From: an uncultured Verrucomicrobia subdivision 3 bacterium
Lineage (GTDB): Bacteria > Verrucomicrobiota > Verrucomicrobiia > Limisphaerales > UBA11358
Length of the DNA: 64,000 bases
Direction of reading: 5' to 3'
Assembly (NCBI GenBank): GCA_903850425.1
Contig: CAINLR010000012.1
Location: forward strand, 39,913-103,912
Under the pieces are notes generated by a model, which had not been told where the DNA came from, ran no database searches, and was given only the letters and a program-made list of their open reading frames with translations. Made by a program: the position numbers and the translations under genes. Of the stretch, positions 44,981 through 53,491 are shown piece by piece (positions within the stretch are counted from its first letter, which is position 1; every line of letters begins with the position of its first letter).

Positions 44981-46224
44981 CAGCGCGCCCCCTTCTTTGC
45001 TCTGGCCTTGAGCGCGACCTCGACCGCTGCTAGCGTTGGCTCAACTGCTTTCGGCAAATGGATTCCGCGCATCGCAGCATCAACATCCTTCAAGCCGTGT
45101 CCCGTGATCAGCAGAACGATTTGTTCGCTATGACCCAATCGCTTTGACCCGCGCAACTTCTTCAACGCGGCAACCACCGCCGAGCACGCTGGCTCGGCGA
45201 ACACGCCCGTCTTCGCGGCTAGCGTGCTTTGACCTTCCAGAATTTCCGCGTCGCTCACCGTGATGGAAAAGCCACCGCTTTCGAGAATCGCCTGGCGCGC
45301 CATGTGCGCGTTCGAAGGGATCGAGACGGAAATGGAATCCGCGATCGTGTCCGGGTGAGCGGCGTTTTCGTAAATGCCGGACTCGACGTAGTGATGAATG
45401 GCGTTCGACTTTTCCGCCTGCGCGCAGACGAGCCGCGGCAGCCGCGAAATCAAGCCCGCTGCCTTCAGATCGCAGAACGCCTTGTGGACGCCGCTGATGA
45501 TCACGCCGTCGCCGGTGGGCACGAGAATCGCGTCGGGCACGCGCCAGTGGTTCTGCTGCCAGATTTCCAACCCGACGGTTTTCTTGCCTTCGATGGTGAG
45601 CGGATGATACGCCGTGTTGCGGTTCAGCCCGCCGCGCTTGGCGTTATATTCGAGCGAGAGCCGGAACGCATCGTCATACGTGCCGCGGACCGGAACGACG
45701 GTCGCGCCGTAGAGAATCATCTGCACTAGCTTAGCCTTCGGCGCGTTTTCGGGAACGAATATGAGCGCGCGCTTGCCCGCAGCCGCGCAAACAGCAGCGA
45801 GCGCGCTGGCCGCATTCCCGGTGGAGGCGGCGACGATGGTTTGCTCCTTCAACCGATTCGCCTCGGCCACGACAAGAAACGACGCGCGATCCTTGAGCGA
45901 CGCGCTGGGATTCAGTCCGTCATTCTTGATCCAGACGTTGTCGAAACCGAGTTCGTTCCCAAGAGCAGCGGTTTTGAAGAAGGGCGTGTTGCCGACCGGA
46001 AGTGGCGGATAGAATTTCTCCTCCACCGCCGAGAATTGATTCCAGTCGGGCTTTACTTTGCTGAATTTTCGCCGAATTGCGCCGTAATCAAACTGCGCCG
46101 ACAACACGCCGATCAGCGGAATGCCGGAGCGATAGTCACGCGAACACAGCGGACAGAGGTAGCGCACCTCGTCACGCTGGTAGCGCTTCCCGCAGTTACT
46201 GCATTGGTAAACGAACTTGGTCAT
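44980..46224 (-). CDS. Threonine synthase-like PLP protein with N-terminal zinc ribbon
   Basis: A 414-residue fold-type II PLP enzyme. Residues 1-35 form a zinc ribbon (YQCSNCGKRY and YLCPLCSRDY). The PLP lysine lies in GLNPSASLKDRASFLVV, with AASTGNAASALAAVCAAAGKRALIFVPENAPKAKLVQM and PTGDGVIISGVHKAFCDL following in pieces. It resembles threonine synthase, but its place inside the xdhA-ygeY cluster, sharing a single base with xdhA, argues for a role in purine or ureido-amino-acid breakdown, for example acting on a diamino-acid intermediate. Which reaction is not visible. Confidence 0.8.
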   Translation of the reverse strand: MTKFVYQCSNCGKRYQRDEVRYLCPLCSRDYRSGIPLIGVLSAQFDYGAIRRKFSKVKPDWNQFSAVEEKFYPPLPVGNTPFFKTAALGNELGFDNVWIKNDGLNPSASLKDRASFLVVAEANRLKEQTIVAASTGNAASALAAVCAAAGKRALIFVPENAPKAKLVQMILYGATVVPVRGTYDDAFRLSLEYNAKRGGLNRNTAYHPLTIEGKKTVGLEIWQQNHWRVPDAILVPTGDGVIISGVHKAFCDLKAAGLISRLPRLVCAQAEKSNAIHHYVESGIYENAAHPDTIADSISVSIPSNAHMARQAILESGGFSITVSDAEILEGQSTLAAKTGVFAEPACSAVVAALKKLRGSKRLGHSEQIVLLITGHGLKDVDAAMRGIHLPKAVEPTLAAVEVALKARAKKGAR

Positions 46225-47457
46225 TTAGACTTTTCCATTCAACTTCGCCACAAGCGCCGCGTAGAACGCGACTGCTCCGCTCAAATGTTCCACCGGACAC
46301 GCCTCGTTCGCCGCGTGGGCATAGATTTCGTTGCCTGGCCCCAGGCCAAAGGTCGGAATGCCCTTCATGCCCATCGTGGCGATGCCGTTTGTGCTGAACG
46401 TCCATTTGTCCACGAGAGGTTTCTTGCCGAGCACGCCGGCGTAGGCGGCGACGGCGTTCTTGAGATTCGGCGATTCCTCTTCGAGTGCCCAGGTCGGATA
46501 ATATTTTTCCGTCGGATACACTTTGCCGGTGTAAGCCGCTTCTTCGTAGGTGAGAACGTAAACCTCCGCGTCCGGATAACCGGCACGTTTGCAAGCGTCC
46601 TTCACTTCCACGATGGCGCTGGCCTTCGTCTCGCCATATGTGAGCCGGCGGTCGAGATGAATCCCCGCCTCGTCCGCCACCGCGCACAGCGATGGCGAGG
46701 ACGATTTCACTTCCGAAATCGTGACCGTGCCTTTGCCGAGGAACGGATCGTTCTTGAGCCGCGTGTTGAGTTTTTCAATCTCCAGCGCGATGCGGGCGAT
46801 TTTATAGATGGCATTGTCGCCGCGTTCCGGCGCAGAGCCATGACAGCTCTTGCCCTTCACCTCGACGCGAATTTCCATGCGGCCGCGATGGCCGCGATAG
46901 ATATTCATGTTCGTCGGCTCGGTGATGACGACGAGTTCGGGTTTCAACTTCTCGACGTTGAGCAAATATTGCCAGCAGAGACCGTCGCAATCTTCTTCCA
47001 TCACCGTGGCGGTGAACAGCACCGTGAACTCATCGTTCAAGCCGAGTTCTTTGATGAGCTTGCCCGCGTGAATCATCGTGGCGACGCCGCCCTTTTGGTC
47101 CACCGTGCCGCGACCCCAGATCTTGCCGTCTTTCACGAAAGGCTTGAACGGATCAAACTTCCACGCCGCCATATCGCCGGGATAAACCGTGTCCACATGG
47201 CCGTCGAAGGCGATCACGCGCTTGCCCTTGCCGATGCGACCGATGATGTTGCCGAGGCCGTCAATTTTGATGCCGTCGAAGCCAATCGCCTGCATCTCCT
47301 TTTTGATGACGGCGATGACGTTCTTTTCCTTGGAGGAAAATGATTGGGTGCGGACCAGGTCGGAGAGAAACCGCACGGTGTCTTTCTCCATCGCTTTGGC
47401 GCGTTTCTGGATCAGGTCGTAGGTGATCGGGGCCTTCGCTTGCTTCTTGGTTTTCAT
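46225..47457 (-). CDS. ygeY: YgeY-type M20 family hydrolase of the selenium-linked purine cluster
   Basis: A 410-residue metallohydrolase of the M20/ArgE/DapE fold. The metal-binding HVDTV in IAFDGHVDTVYPGD, GRGTVDQKGGVATMIHAGK, the EEDCDGLCWQY segment, EPTNMNIYRGHRGRMEIRVEVKG, SCHGSAPERGDNAIYK and WTFSTNGIATMG match E. coli YgeY closely. It probably hydrolyses an N-carbamoyl or N-acyl intermediate. I chose the ATG at 47455-47457, since the one at 47473-47475 overlaps the end of ssnA; both are possible. Directly followed by the threonine-synthase-like gene. Confidence 0.93.
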   Translation of the reverse strand: MKTKKQAKAPITYDLIQKRAKAMEKDTVRFLSDLVRTQSFSSKEKNVIAVIKKEMQAIGFDGIKIDGLGNIIGRIGKGKRVIAFDGHVDTVYPGDMAAWKFDPFKPFVKDGKIWGRGTVDQKGGVATMIHAGKLIKELGLNDEFTVLFTATVMEEDCDGLCWQYLLNVEKLKPELVVITEPTNMNIYRGHRGRMEIRVEVKGKSCHGSAPERGDNAIYKIARIALEIEKLNTRLKNDPFLGKGTVTISEVKSSSPSLCAVADEAGIHLDRRLTYGETKASAIVEVKDACKRAGYPDAEVYVLTYEEAAYTGKVYPTEKYYPTWALEEESPNLKNAVAAYAGVLGKKPLVDKWTFSTNGIATMGMKGIPTFGLGPGNEIYAHAANEACPVEHLSGAVAFYAALVAKLNGKV

Positions 47458-47459
47458 AA

Positions 47460-48791
47460 TTACATTCGTCGCCATAAATTCTTTACCAGCTCGCGGGCGC
47501 GGGCGTTCACGCGCGCCTCGTCGAGGTTCAGCGCGAGTTTCCGGTTCTCCATCAACACGCGGCCGCCGACGATGGTTGTGTCGGCTTCGGTCTGGGAAAT
47601 ACCGAACACGAGATGGCCGAAAACATTGCCGCTCTCCAGTGGCGTCGGCGGGTCGTAATCAAAAATCGCGATGTCGCCGGCCGCGCCTGCGGAAATCTCG
47701 CCGAAGCGCAGGCCGAAGATGCGTTCGGCAATCTTGGGGTTGTTCGCGAACAAAGCGCCCGTCACTTCGCCAAATCCAACCGACGGATTCGCCGCGCGCA
47801 GATGCAGCGCCCAGAGCGCCACGCGTAGTTCTTCAAGCATTTTCGTCGTCATCGCGTCTGTGCCCAGACCGACCAGTGCGCCACGCTTCATCAGCTCGAT
47901 GACATTCGCCGTGCCGACGGCGTTGTTCATGTTCGACTGCGGATTGTGGACGACGGCGGTCTGCGTCTCCGCAAGCAAATCCATTTCGCGCCGGTTCACA
48001 TGGATGCAGTGCGCGGCGATGGAACGCGGACCGAGAATTTCAAACTGCTTCAACCGCTCGACGACGCGTTTGCCACAGTGCCGCAGCGCCCAATCCTGAT
48101 CGTTCTGCGCCTCGGCGACGTGGATGTGAAAGCCGGTATGCAACGCCTGACCAAGCGTTGCGGCTTTTTCCAGCGTGGCGTCTGAAAGTGTGAACGAGGC
48201 GTGCAACCCGAAGAGCGCCTTCACGCGCGAGTCGTTCTGCTGCTGGCATTGCTGGATGAACCAGGCGTTCTCCGCCAGACCTTCCTTCGCGATGCCCGCG
48301 CCGTCGCGATCGGACAATTCGTAGCAGAGGCAGGCACGCAAGCCGGTCTCGCGCACGGCCCGCTCAATCGCGCCGAGCGATCCAACCACCGCGTTCGGGC
48401 TGGCGTGATGGTCTATAAGCATCGTCGTGCCGTGGCGAATCGAACCGAGCAACGCAATCATCGCGCTGTAATAGCAGTCCTCCGTGGTCAGCGCCGAATC
48501 GAGCCGCCACCACAGATTCTTGAGCACCTGATTGAAATCCTTCGATGGCTTTGCCTTCGTCAGGCCGCGAGCGAAGCTGCTGTAGAAATGCGTGTGGGCA
48601 TTGATGAAGCCGGGCAGAACGACTTTGCCGGTCGCATCAATGCGCTTGCCGCGGAAGTTTTGGATCGCTTTCTTCGGAGCGATCTTCGCGATCAGGCCGT
48701 CCTTGATCAAAACCGAATGGCCGGGCAGGACCTTGGATGATTTCCCCAAGGTCAGCACCGTTCCGTTTTCGATGAGCAAAGAGTCGGGCAT
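47460..48791 (-). CDS. ssnA: SsnA-type aminohydrolase
   Basis: A 443-residue amidohydrolase. HxH metal motif in PGFINAHTHFYSSFARGL, MLIDHHASPNAVVGSL, FGLHASFTLSD, metal His in FHIHVAEAQND, HCIHVNRREMDLL, VVHNPQSNMNNAVG and the metal Asp in LGTDAMTTKMLEELR. The pattern matches SsnA of the E. coli yge-ygf region, assigned to anaerobic purine breakdown. It lies 4 bp downstream of the large flavoprotein gene. Confidence 0.92.
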   Translation of the reverse strand: MPDSLLIENGTVLTLGKSSKVLPGHSVLIKDGLIAKIAPKKAIQNFRGKRIDATGKVVLPGFINAHTHFYSSFARGLTKAKPSKDFNQVLKNLWWRLDSALTTEDCYYSAMIALLGSIRHGTTMLIDHHASPNAVVGSLGAIERAVRETGLRACLCYELSDRDGAGIAKEGLAENAWFIQQCQQQNDSRVKALFGLHASFTLSDATLEKAATLGQALHTGFHIHVAEAQNDQDWALRHCGKRVVERLKQFEILGPRSIAAHCIHVNRREMDLLAETQTAVVHNPQSNMNNAVGTANVIELMKRGALVGLGTDAMTTKMLEELRVALWALHLRAANPSVGFGEVTGALFANNPKIAERIFGLRFGEISAGAAGDIAIFDYDPPTPLESGNVFGHLVFGISQTEADTTIVGGRVLMENRKLALNLDEARVNARARELVKNLWRRM

Positions 48792-48795
48792 GGGT

Positions 48796-51528
48796 TCAGC
48801 TTTCTTTCAGCGCGGCCAGTTCCAGCGGCGTGCGGTCGCGCATCGAGATTGCACCGGCAAAACATTTCTGTGCGCAGAGCGAACAGCCGACGCAGCGGCT
48901 CGGATCAAATGTCGGCACACCGCGATGGTTCAACTCGATGGCCTGATACGGACAACGCGCGCAGTTCCCGCAATGCTGGCAGAGCGCAGCGACGACTTGA
49001 GGAAGTTGCTTCGTCGGCGACAGCGCGCCGAAGTCGGTGATCGGATTGGGCAGCGCCGAGCCGATGAGTTCCTTGACCGAACGGAAGCCGCGTTCCTCCA
49101 TCAGATAGCTGAGGCCGGAGTGAAGTTCGTCCACATAGCCGAGGCCGTATTTCATGACGGCGGTGCAGAACTGCACCGTTTGCGCGCCGAGCGCGAGAAA
49201 GTTAGCGGCATCCTTATAGGTCATCGCGCCGCCGTTGCCAGAGACGATTATGCCGGTGCTGGAAACTTTCGCGAGCGTCAGATTGCTGATCGGCAACACG
49301 CCTTCGCCCGACATGCCGATGACCACGCCTTCCTCCCAGCGGCGTCGGGGTTCACAGTTTTCATTGGCACCGGGCTTCAGCCCGGTGGAATAATGGGCGG
49401 ATGAAGCGAGCCGTTTCAACGGCTTCTCGCGAGGAGCAAAAGGCGCTAAAGCGGCTCCAAGGGTGTCACGTCCCGAATCACCGGGCTGAAGGTGGGTGCT
49501 AACGAGAGGTCTGGCCAATGAGCGAAAGGCGAGCGACGGAAAACTATTGGCGAGGGTGACGCCAGCCTTCTTGTTCGGGTAACGCGCGAAGACTTCCTGA
49601 ATCGCCTTGATGATCGGCTGAATCGAGGTGACGGCGGCGGTGAGTTTGAACAGCTTCGGGTTGTTGTCGTCGCTGGCTTCCATGACCCAATCAATGATTT
49701 TCGCCGTCAGTTCGGCGTTTTGAGAAACAACATCGCCAGCCGTGCCGTCGCCGCCTTGCGGACAGGAGAGGCTGTATTCCACGCCCATCGCGCCGGCGTT
49801 TTGCAGCTTGCGCGTATTGGATTGCCAGACTGTTTTATCTTCGTCATCACGACCAGTGACCGGGCCGCCGGTCGAGGCGAGCGTCAGGCGATCAGGAAAT
49901 TCCTTCACGAGTTGCGCAACCTCGCGGCAGACACGGTCGAGCGGATGACCGGAGACGTTGTCGCAATTGCCGTAGGTCGAGCGTGTGAGCGCGAACATGT
50001 AGCCGGCGGGAATGTGAATCGGCACGTTGTCGAACGCGGTCTTCATCACGCCGCCGGACCAACCGCGTTCGTAAGCCTGGCGCATCTGGGCGTAGCCGTC
50101 CGAGTGCGGCGCAGCGGAGAGCAGGAACGGCGAAAGAACTTTACGGCCAAAAAAGTCGGCTTCAAGCGGCACGGGGCGTAACGGAATGCCGGCAAGGATG
50201 ACGGAGCTTTTGTTGCAGGATCGGAGCGCGGACAGCTTTGTCCGCGTAGTGCTGCGGCTGGCCGGGGACTCGCGGACGCGGCTGTCCGCGCTCCTTACGC
50301 CGCGAAGGAAGGCATCCGCTTCGAGCGCGGCGTTCTTGCCGCTGGCGACCGATTCCACCACGGTGGACGCGCCGAGCACCATGTCACCGGCATAGAAAAC
50401 TCCTTTGGCTTTTGAGACTGGGAGCTTTGGTTTGCTGCCAATGGCGGCAATCACAAGGTCGAATTCACGGAAGACCGGCGATTCCTTTTTGCTGACGACG
50501 AAATTCTCCGGTCGCGACTCTTTGCCTGCAGGCAGCGTCATTCGCTCGAGGCGCAAACCCGTGATGCGTTTTCCTTGATGTTCGATCGCGAGTGGTTTGG
50601 CGCAACTGGTGATCTCCACGCCATGTTCGAGCAGCAGGTCGCGCTCGTATTGCGTCAGCGGCATGTCCTGCTGCCGACGGCGATAAACCAGTTCGACGGA
50701 AGCCGCGCCTAGATGCTCGGCGGTCGTCGCGCAATCTGCCGCCACTGCGCCGCCTCCGAGGACAGCGACCTTCTTGCCTTTGAGTTTGAGCTTCTTCTGG
50801 TTTTCCAGAAACGTCTGCCACGACAGCGCGAACTCCTCGCCGGGAATGTTCAGCTTGATCGGTTCGGTAAGCCCAGCGCACACGACCACGGCGTCATACT
50901 TTGTTAGTAGCGATTCCGGTTCGGTCACCGCGACACCCAATTTGAATTCAATCGCCCCCAGCTTCCGAATGAAATCAAGGTCTGTGCGGACAACTTTTTT
51001 ACTCAGACGGAAATCAGGAATCAGATTCATCATGCCGCCGGCTTTCTTGCTCTGCTCGAAAATCGTGACTTGGTAACCGTGTTGCGCGAGCACACCGGCG
51101 GCACCGAGTCCGGCCGGGCCGGCCCCGATGATGGCAATTCTCTTTTCATCCAGCGGCGCATTTGAAAAATGGGCGAGGCCAAATGATTTTGCCTTCTCCA
51201 TGATCGCCGCCTGCACCGCCGGGATTTGAATGGGTGTGTCGAAGGTCCGCCGCGAGCACGCCTTCATGCAGAAATCATCCGGGCACACGACACCGCAAAC
51301 GCCGCCGAGCGGATTGGAACCCAGGATGATTGCCGCCGAGCGACGGAAGTCCGACTTCGCGCCAACGCGTGCCGCCATGATGAAATCGGCGGGGGAGCAG
51401 TTGACCGGGCAGGCTGCCTGGCAGGGTTTTTCCTCGCAATAAACACAGCGGTCGAGTTCCGCCTGAAGGTGGGCGTTGGCGAGAAAGTTATGAGCTGCTT
51501 TCATAATCTGCCGATTCTGCGACTGCAT
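48796..51528 (-). CDS. Dihydropyrimidine-dehydrogenase-like (PreT-PreA fusion) iron-sulfur flavoprotein
   Basis: A 910-residue protein with the DPD architecture: N-terminal [4Fe-4S] domain (CVYCEEKPCQAACPVNC and CGVVCPDDFCMKAC), FAD domain (IIGAGPAGLGAAGVLAQHG, about residue 130), NAD(P) domain (VAVLGGGAVAADCATTAEHL, about 260), FMN TIM barrel from about 455 (EADFFGRKVLSPFLLSAAP) and two C-terminal [4Fe-4S] motifs (CQHCGNCARCP and CVGCSLCAQKC). The DPD catalytic Cys loop (LACGQDPEL in mammals) reads GDVVSQNAEL, without Cys. It takes the place held by YgfK/AegA in purine clusters. Two repeat elements are read in frame. The start could also be the ATG at 51504. Confidence 0.88.
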   Translation of the reverse strand: MQSQNRQIMKAAHNFLANAHLQAELDRCVYCEEKPCQAACPVNCSPADFIMAARVGAKSDFRRSAAIILGSNPLGGVCGVVCPDDFCMKACSRRTFDTPIQIPAVQAAIMEKAKSFGLAHFSNAPLDEKRIAIIGAGPAGLGAAGVLAQHGYQVTIFEQSKKAGGMMNLIPDFRLSKKVVRTDLDFIRKLGAIEFKLGVAVTEPESLLTKYDAVVVCAGLTEPIKLNIPGEEFALSWQTFLENQKKLKLKGKKVAVLGGGAVAADCATTAEHLGAASVELVYRRRQQDMPLTQYERDLLLEHGVEITSCAKPLAIEHQGKRITGLRLERMTLPAGKESRPENFVVSKKESPVFREFDLVIAAIGSKPKLPVSKAKGVFYAGDMVLGASTVVESVASGKNAALEADAFLRGVRSADSRVRESPASRSTTRTKLSALRSCNKSSVILAGIPLRPVPLEADFFGRKVLSPFLLSAAPHSDGYAQMRQAYERGWSGGVMKTAFDNVPIHIPAGYMFALTRSTYGNCDNVSGHPLDRVCREVAQLVKEFPDRLTLASTGGPVTGRDDEDKTVWQSNTRKLQNAGAMGVEYSLSCPQGGDGTAGDVVSQNAELTAKIIDWVMEASDDNNPKLFKLTAAVTSIQPIIKAIQEVFARYPNKKAGVTLANSFPSLAFRSLARPLVSTHLQPGDSGRDTLGAALAPFAPREKPLKRLASSAHYSTGLKPGANENCEPRRRWEEGVVIGMSGEGVLPISNLTLAKVSSTGIIVSGNGGAMTYKDAANFLALGAQTVQFCTAVMKYGLGYVDELHSGLSYLMEERGFRSVKELIGSALPNPITDFGALSPTKQLPQVVAALCQHCGNCARCPYQAIELNHRGVPTFDPSRCVGCSLCAQKCFAGAISMRDRTPLELAALKES
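49367..49503. repeat. GGGCTTCAGCCC-containing element inside the DPD-like gene
   Basis: GCACCGGGCTTCAGCCCGGT begins at 49367 and a CACCGGGCTGAAGGTGGGTG copy lies at 49479-49498. Read on the minus strand the region encodes an atypical stretch after LANSFPSLAFRSL (HLQPGDSGRDTLGAALAPFA and following) ahead of WEEGVVIGMSGEGVLP. It resembles the palindrome at 11717-11736. The frame is kept. Confidence 0.65.
50223..50294. repeat. GGAGCGCGGACAGC palindromic element, copy 3, inside the DPD-like gene
   Basis: GGAGCGCGGACAGC at 50223-50236 and GCTGTCCGCGCTCC at 50281-50294 are perfect 14-bp arms. The 72 bp equal 24 codons and encode RSADSRVRESPASRSTTRTK between the NAD(P)-binding half and the FMN barrel, where a linker tolerates insertion. 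Confidence 0.85.
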
Positions 51529-51712
51529 TCAGAATGAGACCGAATGCGTCCAGTCCCAACACGTTTATTGTCCAGTCGTAAGCTTTATTTGGTGTAGCGC
51601 TGCTCGGCGATTGACAACGCGCATCGGACGGTGATTAGTGATGGCAGGTTCAAAGCCCATGCGCGTTTGTGGTGCGAAGCAGTTGCGGCATTTGAATCCC
51701 GGCACCCAGCAC

Positions 51713-52651
51713 ATGAAAACGATTGTCATCGCCATCGGCGGAAATTCGTTGATCAAGGATGCGCAACATCAGAGCGTGTCCGATCAATACGCCGCCGTCG
51801 TCGAGACCGTGCGGCACCTCACGGATTTATTGGCGCGCGGCTACCGCCTCGTCATCACGCACGGCAATGGACCGCAGGTGGGTTTCATTCTCCTGCGCAG
51901 CGAACATTCGCGCGGCCTGCTGCATCAGGTGCCGCTGGATTCCATTGTTGCCGATACGCAAGGCGCGCTGGGTTATCAATTGCAACAGGCGCTGGAGAAT
52001 GAATTCCACCGTCGCGGCCTGAAAAATTCGGTGGCGACGATCGTGACGCAAACCCTCGTGGATCGTGCTGATCCGGCGTTCGCCAAACCCAGCAAGCCGA
52101 TTGGAGAATTCTACACTCGCGAACAAGCCCAGGAACGAATGCGCGTCGAGCAATGGACGATGGTGGAAGATGCGGGGCGCGGGTGGCGGCGGGTGGTGGC
52201 TTCGCCCAAGCCAGTGCGCATCATCGAAGCCGAAGTCGTGCGCCATCTCGTCAAGGATGGCTATGTGGTCGTCGCGGCAGGCGGCGGCGGCATCCCGGTG
52301 ATGGCGGACGGGCAGGGGATGTTGAGTGGCGTGCCGGCGGTGATTGACAAGGACCTCGCCTCCGCCGTGCTCGCCAACCAGATCGGTGCGGATATGCTGA
52401 TGATTTCCACTGCGGTCGAGAGAGTCTGTTTGAACTACGGCCAGCCGGATCAGCGCGAACTTGATTCGCTGACGGTGACCGAAGCCAGACAGTTTGCGGC
52501 TGCCGGCCAGTTCGCCGCCGGTTCAATGTTGCCCAAAGTCGAAGCGTGCGTGCAGTTTCTTCAGGGTGGCGGACGCGAAGCCGTGATTACTTGCCCTGGC
52601 AAACTCTCTCTCGCGTTAAACGGAATCAGCGGCACGCGCATCGTGCCTTGA
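51713..52651 (+). CDS. arcC: Carbamate kinase
   Basis: A 312-residue enzyme of the amino-acid kinase family that makes ATP from carbamoyl phosphate and ADP. Signatures: KTIVIAIGGNSLIKDAQHQS, LVITHGNGPQVGFILLRSE, DSIVADTQGALGYQLQQAL, VVAAGGGGIPVMADGQ, VIDKDLASAVLANQIGADMLMISTAVERV and GSMLPKVEACVQFLQGG. It matches YqeA/ArcC in length. It is divergent from the purine-type operon with a 184-bp gap, and would harvest the carbamoyl phosphate released by YgeW. The ATG at 51713 is used because the N-terminal beta strand starts there. Confidence 0.95.
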   Translation: MKTIVIAIGGNSLIKDAQHQSVSDQYAAVVETVRHLTDLLARGYRLVITHGNGPQVGFILLRSEHSRGLLHQVPLDSIVADTQGALGYQLQQALENEFHRRGLKNSVATIVTQTLVDRADPAFAKPSKPIGEFYTREQAQERMRVEQWTMVEDAGRGWRRVVASPKPVRIIEAEVVRHLVKDGYVVVAAGGGGIPVMADGQGMLSGVPAVIDKDLASAVLANQIGADMLMISTAVERVCLNYGQPDQRELDSLTVTEARQFAAAGQFAAGSMLPKVEACVQFLQGGGREAVITCPGKLSLALNGISGTRIVP

Positions 52652-52789
52652 CTGGCTGTCTCCAAATTTCCCAGCGCCTTGGTCGCGGCCGAACCACGCG
52701 GCAGGAATATCGCCTGAGCCGGCAGACCGGCATTTTCGCCTCAGCAAGCCGAACCGCACCCGAGTCGGATAGACATCTGGCATAGCGGC

Positions 52790-52833
52790 ATCAGCAACCT
52801 ATCAGCAACCTGGCAGCAACCTGGCACGAACCT
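52790..52833. repeat. Four tandem 11-bp units
   Basis: Units ATCAGCAACCT, ATCAGCAACCT, GGCAGCAACCT and GGCACGAACCT in direct succession, noncoding. Confidence 0.75.
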
Positions 52834-53162
52834 GAGAGTCAATCTATGCCGGAATAATACAATTCAGTCCGCCGTTTCTTTTAGCCCCGACGCAGTCAAT
52901 ACTCCGTTACGCCACTCGCGCCAGTCCTATTCCAGCCGTCACGCCCATTGTAGCGGCCGATTTTCGGCGGCATGGATCACCAAAATCTGCGCGTGGGCGT
53001 GGACGCGCTGGCTGACGATGCCGATGCCGGACGTTGCTTGGCACCGTTGCAACTTTGACTGCTGCCGATGGGCGATCCTCAATGGCTGCCCCGCTAAAGG
53101 CTCCCGAAACTTCTTGGCGGCTTCGGAATTTCTGATGGTGAGATGGTCGTGCGACTTGATTT

Positions 53163-53187
53163 GGGTTGGACCGCATTTGTCCAACCC
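53163..53187. repeat. GGGTTGGAC/GTCCAACCC hairpin upstream of the cas genes
   Basis: Perfect 9-bp stem with the loop CGCATTT, about 105 bp before the cas3 stub. It lacks a clear T-tract, so it is either a dispersed repeat or a regulatory hairpin. Confidence 0.55.
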
Positions 53188-53291
53188 TCGCGTTTATAGT
53201 TTGCACGAATTATGAATTTATTGCTTGTCATGCCGGGCAAACGCCATTACGAATCAAGCCTCTCAACGCAGCGAAGATAATCGGGACGAAT

Positions 53292-53486
53292 ATGGTGAAA
53301 TGCTACGCGCACACGGCGGCACGGCCGGACGGGACAAACGATCCGAATACGGAGCGTTGGCAATTACTGTCGGCCCACCTGCGCAACGTGGCCGACTTGG
53401 CGGAAAAGTTTGCCGCCCCGTTTAAGCTTGGTGCAGAAGCGAAGCTGGCCGGACTGCTGCATGATCTGGGAAAATCGGACTTCTGA
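53292..53486 (+). pseudogene. Truncated cas3 (HD nuclease N-terminus only)
   Basis: A 64-residue frame beginning MVKCYAHTAARPDG and including WQLLSAHLRNVADLAEKFAA and LAGLLHDLGKSDF, then a stop. This is the start of the HD domain of a canonical type I-C Cas3 (the HD pair is in LLHDLGK), located exactly where cas3 normally sits, just before cas5. The remaining HD and the helicase domain are absent. It is not a duplicate of the intact Cas3 at 57920, whose equivalent region reads MAAHYHDLGKLDD within a different context. Confidence 0.8.
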
Positions 53487-53491
53487 ACATT

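Larger units (their letters stand above)
52652..53291. other. Gene-poor stretch between carbamate kinase and the cas locus
   Basis: No convincing gene on either strand in 640 bp; short frames exist but none resembles a known family. It holds four 11-bp tandem units at 52790-52833 and a 9-bp-stem hairpin at 53163-53187. The cas promoter probably lies in its last 100 bp. Confidence 0.6.

Noticed and set aside
52907..53206. Minus-strand open frames of 80-100 codons upstream of the cas genes
   Set aside because: No recognisable family, no ribosome-binding site, and two overlapping frames look equally open, typical of GC-rich noncoding DNA.
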